A stretch of DNA of 44,975 nt from Pseudohongiella sp. (GTDB lineage Bacteria > Pseudomonadota > Gammaproteobacteria > Pseudomonadales > Pseudohongiellaceae), in contig JAUSCD010000007.1 of the NCBI GenBank assembly GCA_030651695.1, positions 1 to 44,975 of the forward strand, in the 5' to 3' direction. How positions within the stretch are numbered: the first letter of the stretch is position 1; each line of letters starts with the position of its first letter. Both the position numbers and the translations under genes were made by a program. This document shows, in pieces, positions 1 through 8,836 of the stretch. The notes under the pieces were generated by a model. It saw only the letters and a list, made by a program, of their open reading frames with translations, did not search any database and was not told the DNA's origin.

Positions 1-20
1 CTTGCTCCTCCGTCCCCATC
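1..20. repeat. Right half of a palindromic repeat cut by the window edge
   Basis: Bases 4-17 are the half-site GCTCCTCCGTCCCC, and bases 1-3 (CTT) match the centre of the palindromes seen at 1803-1874 and 9074-9121. The window therefore seems to start at the middle of a full copy lying downstream of smc. The 38 bases that follow, up to the smc stop codon, are C-rich and hold no recognisable gene. Confidence 0.8.
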
Positions 21-58
21 TCCCCCCCACACCTCCGACCCCATCCCATCCCCTCCCA

Positions 59-3000
59 TTACATTGCTGCCAGCTCGGCAGCTTCTTCAATGTCTACGGC
101 AACGATACGGGACACGCCCGGCTCGTGCATGGTCACACCCAGCAACTGATTGGCAATTTCCATGGTCAGTTTGTTGTGTGTGATAAAAATAAACTGTACG
201 TGATCTGACATTTCTTTAACTAGGCGACCATAACGCGCCGTGTTGGCGTCGTCCAGCGGCGCGTCAACCTCATCCAGCATACAGAAAGGCGACGGGTTAA
301 GCCGGAAAATCGAGAACACCAGTGCAATCGCCGTCATCGCCTTCTCTCCACCGGACAACAGGTGGATGGTGCTGTTACGTTTGCCCGGCGGGCGCGCCAT
401 GATCGCTACACCGGTATCCAGCAGATCTTCGCCGGTCATGTCCAGATAGGCATGGCCGCCACCGAACACTTTGGGGAACAGCTCCTGCAGGCCGGCATTG
501 ATCTTGTCGAAGGTCTCTTTAAAGCGGGTGCGCGTTTCGCGGTCGATCTTGCGAATGGCGTTTTCCAGTGTGGCCAGCGCTTTGTCCAGATCTTCGTTCT
601 GGGCGTCCAGGTACGTTTTGCGCTCAGACTGCTGCGCGTACTCGTCAATGGCAGCGAGGTTGATGGCGCCGAGGCGTGCCACACGCTGGCCAATCAACTC
701 CAGCTCATCTTCACAGGACTGAGCCGTCAGTTCCGGCGGCAGCGTGCTTAAAACAGTTTCCAGATCATAACGGGCTTCACGCAGCTGATCGGATAACGCT
801 TCGCGCTTGACCAGATCACCTTCGGTTTTCAGCCGGCCTTCCATCAACTGCTCGCGCACGCCGGCGGCTTTGCGCTCAAAACCCATTCGCTGTTGCTCCA
901 GCGCACGCAGCTGGTGCTCGTTGGCATCGGCAGCGGCTTTGGCTTTATTCATGTGCTCTTCAACGTCCAGCCGTTTTTGCAGCAGCTGCTCCAGCTCCAT
1001 GCGCTTGCCTTCCAGCGGCATATCGGATTCGTTGAGCTGTTTCTCCAGCGATTCGATACGTTCACGCGCACGCTGCACCTGGGTGCTCATGCGGTTTTTG
1101 GCTTCGTCCATGGACGCTATCTGGGTGCGCAGCAACTGTTCGCGCAATCGCATCTGGTGACCCAGATCCTTGTCATGACGGGCTTTCTGGCGAATCTGAT
1201 CGAGCGACTGACGCAGCTCATCACGCTGTTGCAGCAGCGATTCGCGACGATCAACGTCCTGCTCCATGGTGTCGAGGGCGTTCTGCAGATTTTCGCGCGA
1301 GCGGGTAATGTTTTCCTGTTCCACTTCCAGCTGCTTTTGTAGCTCGTCCAGTTCAAACTGCAGACGTTGACGACGCTGGGTGGTCTGCTCTTCTTTCATG
1401 ATCTTGGCGCTGAGGCGCGATTTTAGCTCGCTGTACTCGCGGCTCATCTGGGCGATCTGACGCTGGATGGATTCGCGTTCGCTTTCCAGATCACGCAGGG
1501 CGTCGCGGCTTTGCTGCTGTTGTTCAACCAGTTCATCAACCTGGTTCTGCAGCAACTCCATCTCTTCAGACAGGCGCGTCATTTCGCCTTTGCGGGCAAG
1601 CATGCCTTCGCTGGCGTCGACGGATTTACGGATGCGGATCCAGTTGCGACCCAGCCACAGGCCTTGTCTGGTGACCACGGATTCGCCGGCGGCCAATGAG
1701 GCACGCAGTTTCAGGGCCTCTTCCAGCGTGTCGGCGGTGTGGATGCCTCGCAGGAGCGGAGCCAGATTTATGCTGCTGGTGATTCTGTCCGTGAGCGGGA
1801 AAGATGGGGACGGAGGAAGATTTGGGGACGAAGGAGCTTGCTCCTCCGTCCCCAAATCTTCCTCCGTCCCCATCACAGCCAATGCGCCCGACGGCAACGC
1901 CGACAGCACACCTGCCACTGAATCTATGTCTTCTACGCACAGTGCCTGCAGGGTATCACCCAGCACGGCCTCGACTGCCTGTTCCCAGCCGGCGGCAACT
2001 TTGATGTGTTCGCCCAGACGGCTGCGATCGGCCAGACCGTTGTCGGCCAGCCACTTGTTGAGTTTGTTGTCAGTCTGTCCCAAAGCAGCTTTCTGCAGCG
2101 CTTCAAGGGAGGCAAATTGGCCGGTCTGCCGCTGCAGTTTGCTGCGCGCCTGGTCCAGCTCCTGGCTCAGCTGCTGGCCACGGCTGCGTTCCTGTTCAAT
2201 ACGTGAGGCCATCTCGCTGTTGCGCGACTGCTGCTCATCCACATTTTCTTCCATCTGTGTAAGCTGGATGGACAGCTCCTCGATGACGTCCTGCTCAGGG
2301 TTTTCACCGAGTGCGGCACGCTCCTCGCGCAGACGACCACGGCGCTCGATGCCGCGTTCTACAATTTTTTCCAGTTGCTGGATACGCGACTGCTCTACTT
2401 CAGCAGTCTGCCGTGGCTCTTCCGAGCGGCGGGAAAACTCATCCCACTGCTGCTGCCAGTTCTGCATCTGCTCTTCGGCTTCTTCCAGCCGCACGGCCGA
2501 CTCTTCCTGCGTATGCTCGGCCATTTCCAGATCCGGCGTCAGCGCGTCCAGTTCGTTCTGCAGGGTTTCCAGCTTATAGACGTCTGTGTCCATTTCGGAC
2601 TGTGCGGATTTGAAGTTGCGCTGGTTCTCTTCGAGATCCTGACGCATCTGCTTCATGCGTTCAATGTGGAACTCAATGGCCTGTTCAATACGCGCAATAT
2701 CGCCGCCGATGCTGTAAAAACGCCCCTGCACCTCGGACAGCTGATCGTTCAGATCTGTCTGGTTTAGCAGCAACTGTTCATGTGACGCATCAAGTGCGCG
2801 CTGGTCGGCGATCACCGCTTCAATCTGGATTTCGAGCTCTTGAATGACGGCCTGTTTGGTGCGCACTTCATTGTCCAGAGCACGCCATCTCAACGCGTTA
2901 TATTGCGCATTAAGATCCCGCTCCTGAGCCTTGTATTCCTTGTATTTTTCAGCAGCCTGAGATTGCCTGTGCAGATGCTGTAACTGGCGCCCGAGCTCGT

Positions 3001-3595
3001 CACGGATATCAGTCAGACGCTCGAGGTTTTCGCGGGTGCGTTTGATGCGGTTTTCGGTATCCCGGCGGCGTTCCTTGTACTTGGAAATGCCAGCGGCCTC
3101 TTCGATAAATATTCGCAACTCTTCCGGCTTGGACTCGATCAGTCGCGATACCATGCCCTGCTCGATAATCGAGTATGAGCGCGGGCCCAGACCGGTACCG
3201 AGAAACAGGTCGGTAATGTCGCGGCGACGACACTTGGTGCCGTTGAGCATATAGATGTTTTCGCCATCGCGGGACACACGGCGCTTGATGGAGATTTCAC
3301 CGTATTTTGCATACTCGCCGGTGATGCGGTTATCAGTGTTGTCAAAGATCAGTTCAATACTGGCCTGACCCACCGGTTTGCGTCCGCCGGAACCGTTAAA
3401 AATAACGTCGGTCATGTTCTCGCCACGCAGGTTTTTGGCGGAACTTTCACCCATGACCCAGCGCACCGCATCGATGATGTTGGACTTGCCACACCCGTTG
3501 GGGCCAACCACCGCGCAGAGATTACTGGGGAAGCTCACCGTTGTGGGGTCCACAAAGGATTTAAAACCGGCGAGTTTGATGCTTTTCAGACGCAT
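59..3595 (-). CDS. smc: Chromosome segregation ATPase Smc
   Basis: Smc is the condensin-type ATPase that folds and helps segregate the chromosome; it works as a dimer with kleisin partners. The 1178-residue length is normal for the family. The N-terminal head carries a Walker A motif (GPNGCGKSN, near residue 32). Two long coiled-coil arms rich in Glu, Gln, Arg and Leu flank a hinge at about residues 500-660. The C-terminal head has the signature LLSGGEKAM and Walker B FCMLDEVDAPLDD. The ATG at 3595 is preceded by CAGGG and gives the conserved start MRLKSIKLAGFKSF. Unusually, the hinge contains about 24 residues (about 574-597) encoded entirely by a 72-bp palindromic repeat at 1803-1874, starting MGTEEDLGTEE and then Pro/Ser-rich. 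The frame stays open through it, so the protein is probably made with the insert. Confidence 0.97.
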   Translation of the reverse strand: MRLKSIKLAGFKSFVDPTTVSFPSNLCAVVGPNGCGKSNIIDAVRWVMGESSAKNLRGENMTDVIFNGSGGRKPVGQASIELIFDNTDNRITGEYAKYGEISIKRRVSRDGENIYMLNGTKCRRRDITDLFLGTGLGPRSYSIIEQGMVSRLIESKPEELRIFIEEAAGISKYKERRRDTENRIKRTRENLERLTDIRDELGRQLQHLHRQSQAAEKYKEYKAQERDLNAQYNALRWRALDNEVRTKQAVIQELEIQIEAVIADQRALDASHEQLLLNQTDLNDQLSEVQGRFYSIGGDIARIEQAIEFHIERMKQMRQDLEENQRNFKSAQSEMDTDVYKLETLQNELDALTPDLEMAEHTQEESAVRLEEAEEQMQNWQQQWDEFSRRSEEPRQTAEVEQSRIQQLEKIVERGIERRGRLREERAALGENPEQDVIEELSIQLTQMEENVDEQQSRNSEMASRIEQERSRGQQLSQELDQARSKLQRQTGQFASLEALQKAALGQTDNKLNKWLADNGLADRSRLGEHIKVAAGWEQAVEAVLGDTLQALCVEDIDSVAGVLSALPSGALAVMGTEEDLGTEEQAPSSPNLPPSPSFPLTDRITSSINLAPLLRGIHTADTLEEALKLRASLAAGESVVTRQGLWLGRNWIRIRKSVDASEGMLARKGEMTRLSEEMELLQNQVDELVEQQQQSRDALRDLESERESIQRQIAQMSREYSELKSRLSAKIMKEEQTTQRRQRLQFELDELQKQLEVEQENITRSRENLQNALDTMEQDVDRRESLLQQRDELRQSLDQIRQKARHDKDLGHQMRLREQLLRTQIASMDEAKNRMSTQVQRARERIESLEKQLNESDMPLEGKRMELEQLLQKRLDVEEHMNKAKAAADANEHQLRALEQQRMGFERKAAGVREQLMEGRLKTEGDLVKREALSDQLREARYDLETVLSTLPPELTAQSCEDELELIGQRVARLGAINLAAIDEYAQQSERKTYLDAQNEDLDKALATLENAIRKIDRETRTRFKETFDKINAGLQELFPKVFGGGHAYLDMTGEDLLDTGVAIMARPPGKRNSTIHLLSGGEKAMTAIALVFSIFRLNPSPFCMLDEVDAPLDDANTARYGRLVKEMSDHVQFIFITHNKLTMEIANQLLGVTMHEPGVSRIVAVDIEEAAELAAM
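1803..1874. repeat. 72-bp nested palindromic repeat inside smc
   Basis: Arms 1803-1837 and 1840-1874 (35 bp each, one mismatch) flank the dinucleotide TT. The inner part is the standard half-site, here with one A for G change in the left arm. It is bounded by AGATTT/AAATCT and then by an outer pair of half-sites GATGGGGACGGAGGA and its complement. The structure looks like one palindrome placed at the centre of an older one. Its length is a multiple of three and no stop codon arises in the smc frame. Confidence 0.95.
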
Positions 3596-3819
3596 ATTGC
3601 CCTGCTATGCCCTTTTTTTGTAGGTCGTACGTAAATCACGAGTGCCTTTAAAGTGGGAGAGTGTAGCTGATTTGAACATCAGGCGTACACCCGAAAATTT
3701 CACTGAAATCAGGTCAGCACTTGTCACAAAAGTAGGGGCAGCCAACTCGACAGGCCGAGCTCAGAGAACTTAAGCTGGATACCACTCGATTTCCCTCCTC
3801 AACGACTACCAGCCCGGAC
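3596..3819. promoter_or_regulatory. Divergent intergenic region between smc and an exported-protein gene
   Basis: This 224-bp region separates the minus-strand smc start from the plus-strand gene that follows. It must hold the smc promoter and probably that of the next gene. I do not see a convincing -35/-10 pair, operator or hairpin in it, so no site is placed. Confidence 0.4.
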
Positions 3820-3828
3820 TTGAAACGC

Positions 3829-4995
3829 ATGCAAAACGCCTCATTCCCCACCCTGCACTCACACATAAGGGTCATGGCCATCGTTTCAGCCTACCTGATT
3901 TTGTCTCCCCCTGCCGCACAGGCCCAAACGCCATACGGCTGGATTAGTAACACGCACACCAGCGCCTACACATTGGCACCAGGCGAAATGGAAATAACTA
4001 GCCGCCATGCTCGGGTGAATGACACGCTGGATATAGCAGATTCCAGACAAAAATTTCTCGCTTCAACAACTCGGCTAGGCGGCAAAAGCGGTGAGTATAA
4101 AAGCAACGAGCTAAATCTGCGTATAGGCCTGGTAAACGGGCTCGACGTGTTTTATCAGCAAGGCGAACAACTTCTCACACTGGAAATCAATCCGGCGGCC
4201 CAGCTGAATCTGGTAGACATCGAGGATAAACTGCGCACCAACACGACACGCTACGGACTGCGATGGGTGGTGCGTGAACCCACAATTAAAAACCCACAAC
4301 AGGTGTGGCACTCACTGGCGGCTGAACTCACCGGAGTTCAGAATAAAAGCAAAGACTTTGACGGCAGTATCGAGTCTGTTCAACTCAGCAGCACCCTCAA
4401 TATTAGGTTTGACCCTCCCCAGAGTTTTGCACTCGACCGACTGCGGGACGACGGCTGGCAGGCAAAAATCATTTACGGTATGTCTCTAAATCAAAATACT
4501 GCGATCAACGGCTGGGTTACGTACGCAGAAATGGAGTCCAGTTCAGGCACCTCCTCCCAGATAGATCTGGAGATTATTGCCCAAGCTTTCTCGCAAAGCT
4601 TTCAAAGCAAGGAGAAGCATGCCGGATTCGGCTTTAATCTGAACTGGCAGCGTATACCGCGCATGCCTGTGCAAATTGGCTACGAATTCGTCCAACTTTT
4701 CGAGCGTAAACAAAGCAACTTGACCAGTGACAGCAGCTTGCTACCTTCTTTTCTGAGAGGCAACAACCTCGGACAAAATGTCAATAACAACCATATGGCT
4801 TGGCTTAATGTGTCATGGTGGGCGACGCCCAATGTCTACGTCAGTGTCGGCGGCAAGCTGTTCAAGAATCAGTTTACAGGGGTTATCCCGCATTATTTGA
4901 ACCCTCTCAGTGGCCGGTTTGCGGGCACGACCTATGGCTATGCTGAAGCCAAACTAGGTTTCAGATTCAACCCTTCTACTGCGTTCAGAAATTGA
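3829..4995 (+). CDS. Exported protein, probable outer-membrane beta-barrel, function unknown
   Basis: The protein (about 388 residues) is not a family I recognise. It starts with a signal-like stretch with hydrophobic core VMAIVSAYLILS and a likely cleavage after AAQAQ. The mature part is rich in alternating polar/hydrophobic strands (for example GYEFVQLFERKQ, HMAWLNVSWWATPNVYVSVGGK and, at the end, YGYAEAKLGFRF), which is typical of an outer-membrane barrel. There are no cytoplasmic enzyme motifs. The start is uncertain: TTG at 3820, ATG at 3829 and ATG at 3874 are all in frame. The ATG at 3829 keeps basic residues before the hydrophobic core. No ribosome binding site is strong. The gene stands alone, divergent from smc and 365 bp from the next gene. 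A role in transport or assembly at the outer membrane is inference. Confidence 0.7.
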   Translation: MQNASFPTLHSHIRVMAIVSAYLILSPPAAQAQTPYGWISNTHTSAYTLAPGEMEITSRHARVNDTLDIADSRQKFLASTTRLGGKSGEYKSNELNLRIGLVNGLDVFYQQGEQLLTLEINPAAQLNLVDIEDKLRTNTTRYGLRWVVREPTIKNPQQVWHSLAAELTGVQNKSKDFDGSIESVQLSSTLNIRFDPPQSFALDRLRDDGWQAKIIYGMSLNQNTAINGWVTYAEMESSSGTSSQIDLEIIAQAFSQSFQSKEKHAGFGFNLNWQRIPRMPVQIGYEFVQLFERKQSNLTSDSSLLPSFLRGNNLGQNVNNNHMAWLNVSWWATPNVYVSVGGKLFKNQFTGVIPHYLNPLSGRFAGTTYGYAEAKLGFRFNPSTAFRN

Positions 4996-5360
4996 ACTGG
5001 CCTGAGCATTGGTCCAAAACCAGCTATTAATTGTCCGTGGCGAAACCTTCGATACTCCTCAGAAACCGGCCAGCGTACGATCCCGGGGACTATTGTCGCC
5101 CGGTACTTTGCGTTCTGGTGCCAGATCCCCGACAAGGGGCGGAGGGCTGCCAATCCCGCTGCCCTGGACGTCGTCAACAATGTTCGTTGTTTACCTAACA
5201 TACATAAATGGGGACTTCCCCTAATGTCTGAGCTCGTTATTTCCTGCACATAATCCGGCGGACGCATCAAGCAGATAAATCGGGCTAACAAACCCTTTCT
5301 GCTTGAATTCAATTGCAAGAGCGAATCACTACGCTCAGCCACCGGCATTGAGAGGGAATT
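4996..5360. other. Non-coding gap upstream of the 769-residue exported protein
   Basis: These 365 bp contain no gene I can support. The notable element is a GC-rich palindrome at 5210-5221 (GGGGA, two-base centre, TCCCC) in an AT-rich setting, about 140 bp before the next start codon. It could be a regulator site. The gap ends with a good ribosome binding site, GAGAGGGAATT, directly before the ATG at 5361. Confidence 0.5.
5210..5221. promoter_or_regulatory. Short perfect palindrome, possible operator
   Basis: GGGGA-CT-TCCCC forms a five-base inverted repeat around a two-base centre, preceded by ATAAAT and followed by TAATG. It lies upstream of the 5361 gene on the plus strand. It is unrelated to the GGGGACGGAGG repeat family apart from the GGGGAC start. 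Its function is unproven. Confidence 0.3.
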
Positions 5361-7670
5361 ATGAAAAACAATCCGAGCTGCCAGAAGCGCCTTGCGCAGG
5401 CGATAATTGCGACAATGATGATTGGTTGGGGCGCACACGCCAGTGCAAATGATTTTGCTCTTGTGAACAATGGCTTGACCATATCTGTTAACGATGACGT
5501 TATTGCAAACGCCACACTGACCAATACCGGTGCAGACGCAACCGCCAGCGGCATCCTGACAACTCCGTCGTTACCGCAAGTTGTTGTGAACAGCGCGTCA
5601 CTGTCAACAAGCATTCCGACATTCTCCTTTGATCTGGCGCTGCCGGCCGGCATCGTTCCCGGCAGCCACACTTTCAGAGTGGGGCTTGTTATTGTCGACG
5701 AAGCCAATCCCGCCAATCGCCGCTTCGAAGCCTATATCAATAATCTTGTACTGAATGTTGCCGCCGGGGGAACCGTAACCGGCACAATTGGTGCGCAGGA
5801 TATGTTCGTGGCCGCCCGCAGAGGCGTATCGGCTTTCAGCACTGCACTCACCAATGAATCCCCGAATGGCCCGGTAAGTGTAAACGGCGGCAACATCACG
5901 TTGAGCGGAGCGCGTGCCGTCAATGTGCTGCGTGCACGTAATAATTCTGCTATCAACGCTATCCTCGATGATTTTGCTCTGACCGGAACTTTCACCTTCC
6001 GGGTCATTGTTGAACAAGTGTCCAAAACCGGCACACCGCTGCCGGATGATGCCCGCCTGGTTCTGGCTAATGGTACGGCGCTGTCTACGATTAACGGTGG
6101 CACATTGTTCTCCCTGATGAACAACCCGTTCGGGGCGTCATCTTTTGCAATACAGGGCCGCTTCCAGGCAGTATCCGGAACGGTAACGCCACCGCCAGGG
6201 ACAGTGCCACCTGCCACAATTACCGATATGACAACGGCGGCGAATGACTTTGCTCAGCAGGTTGCCGCTGGCAACCTCTCCGCTGCAGTCAATGCGTTGA
6301 CATCTGTCTCCGGCAATATCAACAGCATTGCCAACAGTGTTCAGGGCGGTGCAACATTGACTGCGGCACAAACGACTGCCGTGCAGAGCGCCGTGGCAGC
6401 TGTGCTGGACAACGCCAGCGCGCTGCTGACGGCAGCAGGCAGCGACTCTGAAACGTTTACCTCTGCGGTGAACACTTTGATTCAGATTCTCGAAGACATG
6501 AAGCGTGCGCTGGTGCCAGCAACGGACGACAGTCTGATTGAAAAAGTGCAAACCGCCGGAGTAGCTGTAGTTAACGCGGTGGTCGAAAACAACCTGACCG
6601 CGCTCGGTCTGCAGCCTGGTGCAAGCAATGCACAGATCAGGGCTGCTCTGGAGAATAACCGCGCCGTTCTGGATGCCGTGCTCGAAGCTGCGCTGCCCAT
6701 TCCACCCTTTGTGGTTGAAAGCCAGGCTGCTGTGAATGCCCGGATTCAGTCTAATTTGCCGGACGGTGCGCCGCCATCACTTGGGGCCAAACTCGGACAG
6801 ATAGTGAGCAGCACCGTGCTGGATCCTGACGCTTTCCGTGTGGGCGGCATGACAGTCGGCGAGATGTTGCGCAATTTGTTTAGCGGGTCGACAACCGCGC
6901 TGACCATAAATGATGAGCGCAACGGCGCTGTATCAGCAGCCACCGTTGGTAAAGTCGGCATTGTGAGCGACCCGGTCTCCGGCGTGGTAAAAATTACGCT
7001 GCCCGATGAAAGCTACGCCGGCATGATCTCCTCTGTGAAGGCGGTAGCTGAGAGCGTCCCGCCGGGCATCAGCTTCCGCCGCAACGGCAGCGCACTGATT
7101 GTAACCAACTCGGTCGCAATCGAATTGTCGCCAATATCTCTCGACCTGATTGCTTTTGCGGCAGCCGTTGAAGGTGCAGGTTATGACTTTGACCTGCGCT
7201 CTGACGGATCACTGTCGTTTGATCTGGGTCAGGGCAATCGTTTTGGCGGAGTGTTTGCCTACGACAATCTTACCGGCCAGGACCTGAGCACCTGCGGTAC
7301 GCTCTCCATTGTTGATCCGACCGGCGAGGAAACCAGCGCTCAATACGCATTTGGCGTCAACTGCTCAAGCGGTATTCAGCAGCGCGTTGTGCCGTATATC
7401 GAAAACGCGAACTTCTTTGCGAGTCTGGATGCGAACAACATCCCCTACTCGGTGGATCGCAATACCGGCATCATCACTTCTGAAGGCAACGGCCGCTTCA
7501 AACCGGGCTTCTTTGTCAGCCCGCGCACATCAGCCGAGACAAGCTTCCACACAGCGAATGCGAATGCTCAGGGCATAGCGTTTGAGGCAGTGGATGTGAA
7601 CGGTGACGGACGCATGGACTTCAAGGTCATCTCCGCTTCCGGCACTCAGATTCTCTTCGGCGTTAACTAG
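5361..7670 (+). CDS. Large secreted protein of unknown function
   Basis: The protein is 769 residues and I do not recognise a family. It has a clear signal peptide with a basic start (MKNNPSCQKRLAQ), a hydrophobic core and likely cleavage after AHASA near residue 29. Residues about 30-270 look like beta-sandwich material, rich in Thr, Asn, Gly and Val. A Pro-rich linker (TPPPGTVPP) near residue 276 leads to an alanine-rich helical segment (about 285-480), then a mixed region. The C-terminus has a calcium-binding-like loop DVNGDGRMDF near residue 750. A pair of cysteines (STCGTLS and VNCSS) may form a disulphide. The start codon has a good GAGAGGG site. wecA follows after a palindromic repeat, so a link to cell-surface glycans is possible, but that is inference only. 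Confidence 0.75.
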   Translation: MKNNPSCQKRLAQAIIATMMIGWGAHASANDFALVNNGLTISVNDDVIANATLTNTGADATASGILTTPSLPQVVVNSASLSTSIPTFSFDLALPAGIVPGSHTFRVGLVIVDEANPANRRFEAYINNLVLNVAAGGTVTGTIGAQDMFVAARRGVSAFSTALTNESPNGPVSVNGGNITLSGARAVNVLRARNNSAINAILDDFALTGTFTFRVIVEQVSKTGTPLPDDARLVLANGTALSTINGGTLFSLMNNPFGASSFAIQGRFQAVSGTVTPPPGTVPPATITDMTTAANDFAQQVAAGNLSAAVNALTSVSGNINSIANSVQGGATLTAAQTTAVQSAVAAVLDNASALLTAAGSDSETFTSAVNTLIQILEDMKRALVPATDDSLIEKVQTAGVAVVNAVVENNLTALGLQPGASNAQIRAALENNRAVLDAVLEAALPIPPFVVESQAAVNARIQSNLPDGAPPSLGAKLGQIVSSTVLDPDAFRVGGMTVGEMLRNLFSGSTTALTINDERNGAVSAATVGKVGIVSDPVSGVVKITLPDESYAGMISSVKAVAESVPPGISFRRNGSALIVTNSVAIELSPISLDLIAFAAAVEGAGYDFDLRSDGSLSFDLGQGNRFGGVFAYDNLTGQDLSTCGTLSIVDPTGEETSAQYAFGVNCSSGIQQRVVPYIENANFFASLDANNIPYSVDRNTGIITSEGNGRFKPGFFVSPRTSAETSFHTANANAQGIAFEAVDVNGDGRMDFKVISASGTQILFGVN

Positions 7671-7680
7671 TTGTTGGGTT

Positions 7681-7720
7681 GTTATGGGGACGGAGGAGCT
7701 GGCTCCTCCGTCCCCATAAC
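7681..7720. repeat. 40-bp palindromic repeat upstream of wecA
   Basis: Perfect 19-bp arms (7681-7699 and 7702-7720) flank TG. The conserved core half-site GGGGACGGAGGAGC is extended symmetrically by GTTAT on the left and ATAAC on the right. It ends 7 bp before the likely wecA start codon at 7728, so a transcript from the upstream gene would carry a strong hairpin just before translation starts. Confidence 0.95.
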
Positions 7721-7727
7721 AATCACC

Positions 7728-8786
7728 ATGGTTGAGAGCACGGATTTAGCGATCATGACCTTGTCAATTCTGATTTTTGCGTTTGCTCTCACAGGTCTGA
7801 CCCTGCTTGCGTTACGCCCGGTGGCGGCAAAAATCGGTCTGCTGGATATTCCGGGCGGTCGTAAAACGCATCAGTCTCCCACACCGCTGATTGGCGGCCT
7901 GGGTATTTATCTGGGCACGCTCTCGATCTGTCTGCTCTCCCCGGTTGTACTCGGTGACTACATGACACTGCTTACTGTATCGGGGCTGGTGTTATTTGTG
8001 GGTGTGCTGGATGATCTTTACGATGTCCGTCCGTCACTGCGTCTGTTCTTGCACTCGGTTGCGGTGACGGTGATGTGTATGGCCACCGGCATTTTTCTTG
8101 AAAGCCTCGGCAGCCTGTTTTTTGGCGGACCCGTTTTGATGGGAATATTGGCGCTGCCTGTCACCATCTTTGCGGTCGTGGGCGTCATCAATGCGGTCAA
8201 CATGAGTGATGGTCTTGACGGATTGTCTGGTGGCCTGGTGGTCATTGCACTGGTGATGTTATCGATAGCAGCCGTTGGTGCAGGGCAAAGCGCCATGCTG
8301 AGTTTTAATCAGATTCTGATCGTGTCCCTTCTGGCCTTTCTGGCTTTGAACTTCCGGGTGCTGTGGAAAAAAAGTGCTCTCATCTATCTGGGTGATGCGG
8401 GCAGCACGCTGCTTGGTTTTATTGTGGCGTGGCTGGTGATTGCAGCATCTCAGGGCGACAGCGCTTTTATTGCGCCGGTTTATGCGCTGTGGTTTCTGGC
8501 GGTCCCGTTGATGGATACCGTCAGCCTGCTTATTCGGCGCCCGTTACAAGGCCGCTCACCCTTTAACGCCGGCAGGGATCATTTGCACCATCGCCTGATG
8601 AGGCTCGGCTACGATGCCCATCAAAGTGTGCTGATCATTCATGGGGCCGCCATAGTGTTTGGCGTGATCGGGCTGGCGGGGCACTTTGCGGGGGCTCCTG
8701 AGGGGCTGATGTTTTTGTTGTTTATGGTTTGTTTTGCGCTGTATCTGCTGGCCTCGAAAATGGTGGGGACGGAGGAGTCCGGGTAA
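7728..8786 (+). CDS. wecA: WecA/MraY-family polyprenyl-phosphate sugar-1-phosphate transferase
   Basis: This integral membrane enzyme moves a sugar-1-phosphate (GlcNAc-1-P in WecA) from a UDP-sugar to undecaprenyl phosphate, starting O-antigen or other surface glycan synthesis. About 352 residues with roughly ten membrane segments fit the family. Visible motifs are the metal-binding VLDDLYD near residue 93, NMSDGLDGLSGG, YLGDAGSTLLG, and the late cytoplasmic motif HLHHRLM near residue 285 that marks the WecA branch. The start is set at ATG 7728 because an upstream in-frame TTG would read through the palindromic repeat; ATG 7755 is also possible. Neither has a clear ribosome binding site. The last six codons and the stop codon (GTEESG-stop) come from a half copy of the same repeat. 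Confidence 0.9.
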   Translation: MVESTDLAIMTLSILIFAFALTGLTLLALRPVAAKIGLLDIPGGRKTHQSPTPLIGGLGIYLGTLSICLLSPVVLGDYMTLLTVSGLVLFVGVLDDLYDVRPSLRLFLHSVAVTVMCMATGIFLESLGSLFFGGPVLMGILALPVTIFAVVGVINAVNMSDGLDGLSGGLVVIALVMLSIAAVGAGQSAMLSFNQILIVSLLAFLALNFRVLWKKSALIYLGDAGSTLLGFIVAWLVIAASQGDSAFIAPVYALWFLAVPLMDTVSLLIRRPLQGRSPFNAGRDHLHHRLMRLGYDAHQSVLIIHGAAIVFGVIGLAGHFAGAPEGLMFLLFMVCFALYLLASKMVGTEESG

Positions 8787-8830
8787 GGGATGGGGACGGA
8801 GGAGCTCGCTCCTCCGTCCCCATCTCTTAC
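8763..8830. repeat. Half repeat plus 48-bp palindrome between wecA and the nuclease gene
   Basis: A half-site (GTGGGGACGGAGGAG, 8763-8777) forms the end of wecA. A palindrome follows with arms 8783-8805 and 8808-8830 around TC, one mismatch. Its outer nine bases (GTAAGGGAT against ATCTCTTAC) are again symmetrical and specific to this copy. The ten bases CATCTCTTAC are then duplicated in tandem at 8821-8840. The palindrome lies between convergent genes and could act as a terminator hairpin in both directions. Confidence 0.92.
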
Positions 8831-8836
8831 CATCTC

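Noticed and set aside
1467-2579. A 370-codon reading opposite to smc
   Set aside because: It is very rich in Ser, Arg and Cys, typical of a shadow of a coiled-coil gene with GC-biased third positions; smc is certain on the other strand.
7681-7720. The 40-bp palindrome as a normal rho-independent terminator of the upstream gene
   Set aside because: The stem is long enough, but no T-run follows, and the same core occurs inside coding regions, so it is better explained as a mobile repeat that may act on transcripts secondarily.
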